A stretch of DNA of 38,846 nucleotides from assembly GCA_023255165.1 (NCBI GenBank), contig JALRJD010000154.1:1-38846 (forward strand). Direction: 5' to 3'. The notes beneath the pieces are model-generated. The model was not told where the DNA came from. It saw only the letters and a list, made by a program, of their open reading frames with translations, and ran no database searches. Below are positions 32,279-38,846 of this stretch, piece by piece. The position numbers and the translations under genes are program-made. The stretch is from Porticoccaceae bacterium (GTDB lineage: Bacteria > Pseudomonadota > Gammaproteobacteria > Pseudomonadales > Porticoccaceae). Position 1 is the stretch's first letter, and the number at the start of each line of letters is the position of its first letter.

Positions 32279-33064
32279 ATGAGCACAGTGCGACTTACCC
32301 AAATCACCGATCTGCACCTGGGTGCAAACAGAGACGAAACTCTCGGAGGTGTCACCACCTTTGATAGTTTTCAGGCGGTGTTGCGGGCGTCAAATGCTCA
32401 GGGGCGCGCCGATACGCTGTTGCTGCTGACCGGCGATCTGGCCAGTGACTGCCAGCCCGGCGCCTACCGACTGTTAAACAACAGCCTCAACGACAATGGC
32501 CGCGAAGCAATCTGGCTGCCTGGCAACCACGACGATGTCGAATTAATGGAGGCCAACCTGGTCAACTATCCGCGCCGCCGCCTCTACTACGCCGATGGCT
32601 GGGCTATTTTGCTGCTCGACAGCTCCAAAGCCGGCCAGCCGGGCGGCCACTTCTCCGATATTGAACTGGCCTTTGCCAAACAGAGCCTGAAAGCCCTGGC
32701 GGGCAAGTCGGTGCTGGTCGCCATGCATCACTCACCGGTCAAGGTTCACTCGGCCTGGCTCGACCGTCAGCAGATCGATAACCATGATCGCTTGCACCAA
32801 CTGTTGGTTGACCACGGCGGCGTCAAAGCGGTGATCACTGGCCATGTGCACCAACATCATGACAGCCTTTGGGGTTCCATTCCGGTCTACTCCACTCCTT
32901 CAAGCTGTGTGCAGTTTGAACAACGCAGCGATGATTTTGCTCTCGCCGACCACCCCCCCGGTTATCGCTGGATCGATCTGCACAGCGATGGCAGCCTGCA
33001 AACCGGAGTCGAATTTTTAAATGATTTTGCCCAGCAATGCGATCGCAGCTGCGTGGGTTATTAA
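32279..33064 (+). CDS. cpdA: 3',5'-cyclic AMP phosphodiesterase
   Basis: A 261-residue class III cyclic-nucleotide phosphodiesterase (calcineurin-like metallophosphoesterase), which hydrolyses cAMP to AMP and so lowers CRP/Vfr-dependent expression. All metal-site motifs are present: D11 and H13 (TDLHLG), D53 (TGDLASD), N83-H84 (PGNHDD), H150 (AMHHSP), and H189/H191 (TGHVHQHHD). The YSTPSSCVQF segment near 208 is also conserved in CpdA. It follows the DUF1249 gene by 39 bp; a 137-bp gap with a good -10 element separates it from yqiA. The protein is intact and of normal length. Confidence 0.95.
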   Translation: MSTVRLTQITDLHLGANRDETLGGVTTFDSFQAVLRASNAQGRADTLLLLTGDLASDCQPGAYRLLNNSLNDNGREAIWLPGNHDDVELMEANLVNYPRRRLYYADGWAILLLDSSKAGQPGGHFSDIELAFAKQSLKALAGKSVLVAMHHSPVKVHSAWLDRQQIDNHDRLHQLLVDHGGVKAVITGHVHQHHDSLWGSIPVYSTPSSCVQFEQRSDDFALADHPPGYRWIDLHSDGSLQTGVEFLNDFAQQCDRSCVGY

Positions 33065-33141
33065 ACCGCCTTTCCTTTTCTGGTTAGCCCCAAATTATTG
33101 CTGTGTTTTCCTCTCGCTTCTTATTTAGCTCGCGCAATCAA

Positions 33142-33172
33142 TCGACCACAATGCCGCCGCTTTGGCTATAAT
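33142..33172 (+). promoter_or_regulatory. Candidate promoter of yqiA-parE-parC
   Basis: A perfect -10 hexamer TATAAT at 33167-33172 lies 30 bases before the yqiA start. The best -35 candidate, TCGACC at 33142-33147, is weak and 19 bases away. Confidence 0.45.
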
Positions 33173-33201
33173 GCCCGCTAGCAAAAAAATGACTGCCATC
33201 T

Positions 33202-33828
33202 ATGCCAGCGCTGCTTTATTTACATGGGTTTAACAGTTCGCCTGAGTCCGCGAAGGCGCAGCAGACCCGACAGTGGTTTGCGCAAAATGCCCCTGAAATA
33301 GAGTTTGTCTGCCCCGAGTTGCCACCCTACGCCGACCGCGCCATGGCGCTGTTGCGCGACATTATAATTCCCCGACTCTCCCAGCCGCTGTTTGTGATTG
33401 GCAGCTCCATGGGTGGTTTCTATGCCACCTGTCTGGTGGAACAATTCGACGAAGGAAATATCAGCGCGGTATTGATTAATCCGGCGGTCAGTCCTGCCCG
33501 TGGATTGCACAAATGGCTCGGTGAAAACCACAACTATCACAGCGGCGAAAAGTGGCTGTTTGAGCCTCGGCATATCGACGAATATCAGCGCTGCGATCCG
33601 CAACAGATAAAAAACCAAAAAAAGTACCTGGTGCTATTGCAAAGCGGTGACGAAGTGCTTGATTATCGTGATGCGCAGCAACGTTATGCAGGGTGCAAAA
33701 TAATTCTCGAATCCGGTGGCGATCACAGCTTTATTGACTATCATCGACACCTGAAAACCATCCACCAGTTTCTGCTTGCAGCGGCACAACGCAACCGGAA
33801 AAAACAACCTGACCTAAAGAGCGCATGA
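33202..33828 (+). CDS. yqiA: YqiA-like alpha/beta hydrolase (esterase)
   Basis: A 208-residue single-domain alpha/beta hydrolase of the YqiA/UPF0227 family. It opens with LYLHGFNSSPESAKAQQ (oxyanion region), has the nucleophile elbow GSSMGGFYAT (GxSxG) near residue 75, and has candidate triad partners D150 (LLQSGDEVLDYRDA) and H176 (GGDHSFIDY). E. coli YqiA hydrolyses acyl-CoA and p-nitrophenyl esters; the physiological substrate is not established. The gene overlaps parE by four bases (ATGA at 33825-33828), the same linkage as in many gammaproteobacteria, so translation of parE is probably coupled to it. Confidence 0.9.
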   Translation: MPALLYLHGFNSSPESAKAQQTRQWFAQNAPEIEFVCPELPPYADRAMALLRDIIIPRLSQPLFVIGSSMGGFYATCLVEQFDEGNISAVLINPAVSPARGLHKWLGENHNYHSGEKWLFEPRHIDEYQRCDPQQIKNQKKYLVLLQSGDEVLDYRDAQQRYAGCKIILESGGDHSFIDYHRHLKTIHQFLLAAAQRNRKKQPDLKSA

Positions 33829-35717
33829 GCACATATAACGCAGAAGATATTGAAGTTCTCACCGGGCTGGACCCGGTTAAAAAACGCCCGGGTATGTACA
33901 CCGATACCAGCCGCCCCAACCACCTCGCCCAGGAAGTGATCGACAACAGTGTCGACGAAGCATTGGCCGGCCACGCCAGCCGCATCGATGTTACGCTGCA
34001 CAAAGATGGCTCGCTGTCAGTCTGCGACGACGGCCGCGGCATGCCGGTGGATATTCACCCGGAGCAGGGTCTGCCGGGTGTTGAGGTTATCCTCTCGACC
34101 CTGCACGCCGGCGGCAAGTTCTCGAATAAAAATTATCAGTTTTCCGGTGGTTTGCACGGGGTTGGCGTCTCGGTGGTCAATGCGCTCTCCGACAAACTCG
34201 AAGTCACCGTCAAGCGCGGTGGCAATGTGCATCAGATTGTCTTTGCCAACGGCGATAAAATCTCCGACCTGCAGGTGATCGACAGCTGCGGTCAGCGCAA
34301 TACAGGCACCATTTTGCGCTTCTGGCCCAATCCGGGTTATTTCGACTCGGTTAAATTTTCCCTGCCGCGACTTCGCCATGTATTGCGCGCCAAAGCGGTG
34401 CTGTGCAGTGGCCTGACCGTCAGCTTCTACGACGAAAACAGCGACGAAAGTGAAGAGTGGTACTACCAGGATGGCCTGCAGGATTATCTGTCTGGTGCAC
34501 TGCAGGGTTGGGAATTGCTGCCCGCCGTGCCGTTTGTCGGCACCTATGCTGCAGCCAATGAAGCCGCTGACTGGGCGGTGCAGTGGTTGCCGGAGGGCGG
34601 TGATCTGGTTCAGGAGAGTTACGTCAACCTGATCCCCACGCCCCAGGGCGGCACCCATGTCAACGGTCTGCGCACCGGCCTGCTGGAGGCGATGCGCGAG
34701 TTTTGTGAATTCCGCAATCTGCTGCCGCGGGGCGTCAAACTGACCCCGGACGATATCTGGGATCGCTGTAGTTTTGTGCTGTCATCGAAACTCGAAGACC
34801 CACAGTTTTCCGGTCAGACCAAAGATCGACTCTCCTCGCGTCAGGCGGCGGCATTTGTTTCCGGCGTGGTAAAAGATTCATTTAGCCTGTGGCTCAACCA
34901 GCACACGGAAGAAGCCGAGAAACTCGCTGAGCTTTGCATCTTTAGCGCCCAGAGCCGCATGCGTGCGAGCAAAAAAGTGGTGCGCAAAAAAATCACCCAG
35001 GGCCCGGCGCTGCCCGGCAAGCTGGCCGATTGCTCCAGTGGCGAGCCAGAGCGCTGTGAAATATTTTTTGTTGAGGGTGACTCCGCGGGCGGCTCCGCCA
35101 AACAGGCGCGCAACCGTGAAAATCAGGCGATTATGCCGTTGCGCGGCAAGATCCTGAACACCTGGGAAGTCGACTCCCAGGAAATTCTCGCCTCTCAGGA
35201 AGTGCACGATATCTCGGTGGCGCTGGGCATAGACCCGGGCGTCGACAATCTGGAAAAACTGCGTTACCACAAAATCTGTATCCTCGCCGATGCCGACTCT
35301 GACGGTCTGCATATCGCCACCTTGCTGTGCGCACTGTTTGTGCGTCACTTCCGGCCGCTGGTCACCGCCGGCCATGTCTACGTGGCGATGCCGCCGCTAT
35401 TTCGCATCGATGTGGGTAAAGATGTCTACTACGCGCTGGATGAATCTGAAAAACAGGGCGTGCTTGACCGCATCCAGGCGGAAAATAAACGCGGCAAGGT
35501 CAATGTGCAGCGCTTTAAAGGGCTCGGTGAAATGAACCCGCTGCAACTGCGTGAAACCACTATGAACCCTGACACCCGCCGCCTGGTGCAGCTAACCGTC
35601 GATGCCGGCGACAACACCAATCCGATGATGGATATGCTGCTGGCCAAAAAGCGCGCGCCGGATCGTCGCAGCTGGCTCGAAACCAAAGGTAATCTGGCTG
35701 CCATAGCCGATCTTTAA
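33825..35717 (+). CDS. parE: DNA topoisomerase IV subunit B
   Basis: A 630-residue ATPase subunit of topoisomerase IV, which with ParC decatenates replicated chromosomes. The GHKL ATPase region has EVIDNSVDEALAG (catalytic E37, Mg-binding N41), CDDGRGMPVD and the GGLHGVGVSVVNALS lid (about 105-120). A transducer domain follows. The Toprim domain has EGDSAGGSAKQARNRENQAI, beginning at E417, and DADSDG (D489, D491, D493), which hold the Mg2+ for cleavage. The C-terminal QRFKGLGEMNP is typical. Length and motifs indicate ParE rather than GyrB (no 170-residue insertion). parC follows after 23 bp. Confidence 0.96.
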   Translation: MSTYNAEDIEVLTGLDPVKKRPGMYTDTSRPNHLAQEVIDNSVDEALAGHASRIDVTLHKDGSLSVCDDGRGMPVDIHPEQGLPGVEVILSTLHAGGKFSNKNYQFSGGLHGVGVSVVNALSDKLEVTVKRGGNVHQIVFANGDKISDLQVIDSCGQRNTGTILRFWPNPGYFDSVKFSLPRLRHVLRAKAVLCSGLTVSFYDENSDESEEWYYQDGLQDYLSGALQGWELLPAVPFVGTYAAANEAADWAVQWLPEGGDLVQESYVNLIPTPQGGTHVNGLRTGLLEAMREFCEFRNLLPRGVKLTPDDIWDRCSFVLSSKLEDPQFSGQTKDRLSSRQAAAFVSGVVKDSFSLWLNQHTEEAEKLAELCIFSAQSRMRASKKVVRKKITQGPALPGKLADCSSGEPERCEIFFVEGDSAGGSAKQARNRENQAIMPLRGKILNTWEVDSQEILASQEVHDISVALGIDPGVDNLEKLRYHKICILADADSDGLHIATLLCALFVRHFRPLVTAGHVYVAMPPLFRIDVGKDVYYALDESEKQGVLDRIQAENKRGKVNVQRFKGLGEMNPLQLRETTMNPDTRRLVQLTVDAGDNTNPMMDMLLAKKRAPDRRSWLETKGNLAAIADL

Positions 35718-35740
35718 CCGTTTTTGAAATAGGAAAAACG

Positions 35741-37993
35741 ATGAACGATATCGTAACGTTTAACAGCGAAGGGTTGGAGCGCCGACCCATGAGCGAGTAT
35801 GTCGAGCAGGCCTATCTGGACTACTCCATGTACGTCATTCTCGATCGCGCCCTGCCGCATATTGGCGATGGGTTAAAGCCGGTTCAGCGGCGCATTATCT
35901 ACGCCATGAGCGAGCTCGGCCTCAAGGCCAACGCCAAATATAAAAAATCGGCGCGCACCGTCGGCGACGTGATCGGCAAGTTCCATCCCCACGGCGACAG
36001 TGCTGCCTATGAAGCCATGGTGTTGATGGCGCAGCCATTCTCCTACCGCTATCCGCTGGTCGATGGCCAGGGCAACTGGGGTTCGGCGGATGATCCAAAG
36101 TCATTTGCCGCAATGCGTTACACCGAATCAAAGCTCTCGAAATACGCGGACGCACTGCTCTCCGAACTGGGTCAGGGCACAGCCAACTGGCGGCCAAACT
36201 TTGACGCCACCATGGACGAGCCGGAAATTCTGCCGGCGCGGGTCCCCAATGTGCTGCTTAATGGCACCACCGGCATTGCCGTGGGCATGGCTACCGATAT
36301 TCCGCCGCACAACCTCAATGAAGTGGTCAGCGCCTGCCTGCATCTGCTCGATCACCCCAAGGCCGATGTTGGCGAGCTGATGGAGTTTATCAAAGCGCCG
36401 GATTTCCCCACCGACGCGGAAATTATTACTTCGCGAGCGGATATCAAAAATGTCTACGAAACGGGCCGCGGCTCGGTAAAAATGCGCGCCGTATGGCACC
36501 GTGAAGATGGCGATATTATTGTTAATGCGCTGCCGTTCCAGGCATCCGGTTCCAAGATCCTTGAGCAGATCGCCGCCCAGATGCGCAACAAAAAGCTGCC
36601 GATGGTGGAAGATCTGCGCGATGAGTCGGACCATGAAAATCCGACTCGCCTGGTGATCACGCCGCGCTCCAACCGTGTTGATCTCGACGCCCTGATGGAC
36701 CACCTGTTCTCGACCACCGACCTTGAGCGCAGCTACAGAATCAACCTCAATATTATCGGCATCAACGGCAAGCCCGGTGTGATGAACCTGCGCGAGATCC
36801 TGAAAGACTGGCTGCAGTTCCGCACCGATGTCACTCGCCGCAGACTGGACTACCGCCTCGATAAAGTCGACAAGCGCCTGCACCTGTTGGACGGCCTGTT
36901 GATCGCGTTTTTGAATATAGATGAAGTGATTCATATTATTCGCACCGAAGACGAGCCCAAGCCGGCGCTGATTGCCCGCTTTGGCCTCTCGGATATTCAA
37001 GCCGAATATATTCTCGATACCAAATTGCGCCAGTTGGCGCGTTTGGAAGAAGTGAAAATCCGCGCCGAGCAGGACGAGCTGGCAAAAGAAAAAGCCGAGC
37101 TGGAATTGATTCTTGGTTCTGAAGCGCGCTTAAAAACTCTGGTCAAAAATGAACTCAAAGCTGCCGCTGAAGAGTTTGGCGATGAGCGCCGTTCACCGCT
37201 GGTGGAGCGTGGCGAAGCCCAGGCCTTCAACGAGAAAGACCTGTTGACCGCTGAGCCGATCACCGCAGTGCTCTCTGATAAAGGCTGGATCAGAGCCGCC
37301 AAAGGTCACGATATAGACCCGACCAGCCTGAGCTACAAATCCGGCGACAGCTTCCTCTCCGCCGCGCTCGGGCGCAGCAACCAGAATGTCTTCCTGCAGG
37401 ATTCCGCGGGTCGCTTCTACGCCCTGCCGGGGCACACCCTGCCCTCGGCTCGTGGCCAGGGCGAACCGGCCACCGGGCGTCTCAATGTTGCCTCCGGCGC
37501 AATGTTTACCGATGTCATCATGGGCGCCGACGACCAGAAAGTGCTGCTCGGCACCGATGCAGGCTATGGTTTTGTCGGCAAAATAGGCGACCTCTACACC
37601 AAAAATCGCGCCGGCAAAGCGGTGGTCTCGCTGCCCAAAGGCGCGCGCATCCTCTCGCCAAAATTGGTCTATGATGAGAATGCGCTGATCGCCGCCGTTA
37701 GCAACGAAGGTCGCCTGTTGGTCTTCCCGATAGCCGAGTTGCCAGAGCTGGCGCGAGGTAAGGGCAACAAGATCATCAATATTCCCGGTTCACGACTACA
37801 GGCCCGGGAAGAGTTTGTGGTCGACTACGGCGTGATTTCGGAAGGTGATTCGCTGGTGGTCCACTCCGGCAAGCGCTACCTGGTTATGAAAGGCAAAGAC
37901 CTCGAGCACTACCGCGGTGAACGCGGCCGACGCGGCCATAAGTTACCGCGCGGGTTCCAAAAAGTGGACAAACTCGACATAGAAAAAAGCTAA
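35741..37993 (+). CDS. parC: DNA topoisomerase IV subunit A
   Basis: A 750-residue breakage-reunion subunit. The catalytic tyrosine is Y127 in AAMRYTESKLS. The winged-helix region GKFHPHGDSAAYEAM carries S87 and E91, the residues usually altered in quinolone resistance, both here in the sensitive (wild-type) state by comparison with E. coli S80/E84. A coiled-coil section (about 445-480, RLEEVKIRAEQDELAKEKAE) and a C-terminal blade domain (about 500-740) follow. The C-terminal domain lacks an obvious GyrA-box QRRGGKG, consistent with ParC rather than GyrA. It is co-transcribed with parE; a mechanosensitive channel gene follows after 38 bp. Confidence 0.96.
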   Translation: MNDIVTFNSEGLERRPMSEYVEQAYLDYSMYVILDRALPHIGDGLKPVQRRIIYAMSELGLKANAKYKKSARTVGDVIGKFHPHGDSAAYEAMVLMAQPFSYRYPLVDGQGNWGSADDPKSFAAMRYTESKLSKYADALLSELGQGTANWRPNFDATMDEPEILPARVPNVLLNGTTGIAVGMATDIPPHNLNEVVSACLHLLDHPKADVGELMEFIKAPDFPTDAEIITSRADIKNVYETGRGSVKMRAVWHREDGDIIVNALPFQASGSKILEQIAAQMRNKKLPMVEDLRDESDHENPTRLVITPRSNRVDLDALMDHLFSTTDLERSYRINLNIIGINGKPGVMNLREILKDWLQFRTDVTRRRLDYRLDKVDKRLHLLDGLLIAFLNIDEVIHIIRTEDEPKPALIARFGLSDIQAEYILDTKLRQLARLEEVKIRAEQDELAKEKAELELILGSEARLKTLVKNELKAAAEEFGDERRSPLVERGEAQAFNEKDLLTAEPITAVLSDKGWIRAAKGHDIDPTSLSYKSGDSFLSAALGRSNQNVFLQDSAGRFYALPGHTLPSARGQGEPATGRLNVASGAMFTDVIMGADDQKVLLGTDAGYGFVGKIGDLYTKNRAGKAVVSLPKGARILSPKLVYDENALIAAVSNEGRLLVFPIAELPELARGKGNKIINIPGSRLQAREEFVVDYGVISEGDSLVVHSGKRYLVMKGKDLEHYRGERGRRGHKLPRGFQKVDKLDIEKS

Positions 37994-38031
37994 CCGTGCA
38001 ACAGCACATCAGTTAATAAAAGGAGAGCATC

Positions 38032-38835
38032 ATGGAAGATAAGTTTGCAGCCATTCAAACGTTGGTTGTTCAATACGGCATCAAAGTGCTTATGGCGCTG
38101 GTCATCTTTATCGTCGGTAAATGGGTGATCAAGCGACTCTCGGCGATGCTGGAAAAGCTGATGGAGAAGAACGCCATCGACCCGGCGATTCGACACTTTG
38201 TCGGCAGTCTCACTTACTACGGCCTGTTGATCTTTGTCTGCATCGCCGCGCTGGGTCAGCTCGGCGTTCAGACCGCCTCGTTTGTCGCCATAATTGGTGC
38301 TGCCGGCCTCGCTGTGGGTTTGGCCCTGCAGGGCTCGCTGTCCAATTTTGCCGCTGGCGTACTGTTGCTGATCTTTCGCCCGTTCAAAGTTGGTGACTTT
38401 GTCGAAGCTGCAGGCACCGCCGGCGTGATTCAAAGCATCCAGATCTTCACCACCGAGCTGCACACCGGCGACAATAAAAAAGTCATCGTTCCCAACGGCA
38501 GAATTATTGGCGACAACATTATCAATTACTCCGCCAACGACACCCGCCGCATCGACCTGGTTTTTGGTATTGGCTATCAGGACGATATCGATGCCGCGCG
38601 CCGCGTGCTGGAAGAAGTACTCGCCGCCGATGAGCGCATCCTCGACGACCCGAAACCGGTTATTGCCGTAGTTGCCCTAGCGGACAGCAGTGTCAACTTT
38701 GTCTGCCGGCCCTGGGTTAAAAGCAGTGACTACTGGCCAGTGCATTTCAGCGTCACCGAAGCGGTCAAAAAAGCCTTCGACGCCAATGGCATCTCCATCC
38801 CGTTCCCGCAGCGGGACGTGCATCTGCACCAGTAA
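38032..38835 (+). CDS. mscS: Small-conductance mechanosensitive channel (MscS)
   Basis: A 267-residue MscS channel, close to the E. coli length (286), which opens under membrane tension to release solutes after osmotic downshock. Three membrane helices are at about 14-33, 58-77 and 83-115. The pore-lining TM3 has the Gly/Ala pattern AAGLAVGLALQGSLSNFAAG, followed by LLIFRPFKVGDFVE at the start of the beta domain and VPNGRIIGDNIINYS. The C-terminus ends ISIPFPQRDVHLH, as in most MscS proteins. A good ribosome binding site (AGGAG, about 38021-38025) precedes the ATG. The gene is complete; only 11 bases of the window remain after it, so any terminator is not visible. Confidence 0.95.
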   Translation: MEDKFAAIQTLVVQYGIKVLMALVIFIVGKWVIKRLSAMLEKLMEKNAIDPAIRHFVGSLTYYGLLIFVCIAALGQLGVQTASFVAIIGAAGLAVGLALQGSLSNFAAGVLLLIFRPFKVGDFVEAAGTAGVIQSIQIFTTELHTGDNKKVIVPNGRIIGDNIINYSANDTRRIDLVFGIGYQDDIDAARRVLEEVLAADERILDDPKPVIAVVALADSSVNFVCRPWVKSSDYWPVHFSVTEAVKKAFDANGISIPFPQRDVHLHQ

Positions 38836-38846
38836 TATTTGCTGGT

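Noticed and set aside
36128..37000. 290-residue minus-strand frame over parC
   Set aside because: Antisense shadow of parC; composition mirrors the sense codons and no family is recognisable.
1..38846. CRISPR array, tRNA/rRNA genes, prophage or insertion-sequence genes
   Set aside because: No regularly spaced long repeats, no cloverleaf-like or rRNA-like sequence, and no transposase, integrase or phage structural proteins were recognised in reading both strands.

Overview
The window reads as chromosomal housekeeping DNA from a marine-type gammaproteobacterium. The proteins look Pseudomonas/Cellvibrio-like (RppH, PtsP, GlnE, ParE and ParC especially), GC content is moderately high, and the gene order recalls three separate Pseudomonas aeruginosa neighbourhoods. 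From memory these are rppH-ptsP-lgt-thyA-folA-ilvD, then argA-argE-lone secretion ATPase, then glnE-ilvE / waaA-tolC-nudF-cpdA-yqiA-parE-parC. Genus cannot be fixed from this sequence. I see no tRNA, rRNA, CRISPR array, prophage or transposase gene.

Layout. 1-660: a small RHH antitoxin/RelE-ParE toxin pair whose promoter carries phased operator-like repeats. 700-7520: HAD phosphatase, RNA pyrophosphohydrolase and nitrogen-PTS enzyme I, an NRDE-family protein, then lgt-thyA-folA. 7720-12835: a six-gene TonB2-type energy-transducing operon (DUF3450 protein, TtpC-like MotA/TolQ/ExbB protein, ExbB, ExbD, TonB, TPR protein), closed by a bidirectional terminator. 12930-17290 (minus strand): argE-argA-ilvD, arginine and branched-chain amino acid synthesis. 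17290-17740: a gene-free stretch with a chain of nested palindromes, probably a repetitive extragenic element, running up to the start of a lone GspE/PilB-type ATPase. 19565-23450: glnE and ilvE. 23475-28135: an accessory surface-polysaccharide segment (two glycosyltransferases, an LTA-synthase-like membrane sulfatase-fold enzyme, a sulfotransferase). 28171-30920: waaA and a tolC family gene. 31112-38835: nudF, a DUF1249 gene, cpdA, yqiA, parE, parC and an MscS channel.

How the genes fit together. Most form standard short operons: rppH-ptsP (2-bp gap), thyA-folA (dTMP/folate cycle), argE-argA (7-bp gap), nudF to cpdA, and yqiA-parE-parC (4-bp ATGA overlap). The parts most worth a second look are the nested palindrome element at 17465-17719, the TonB2/DUF3450 operon, the sugar/sulfate decoration genes beside waaA, and the 10-bp-phased operator of the toxin-antitoxin pair. 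I do not see a clearly new defence or biosynthetic system here; the unusual signals are regulatory or structural DNA and accessory envelope functions.
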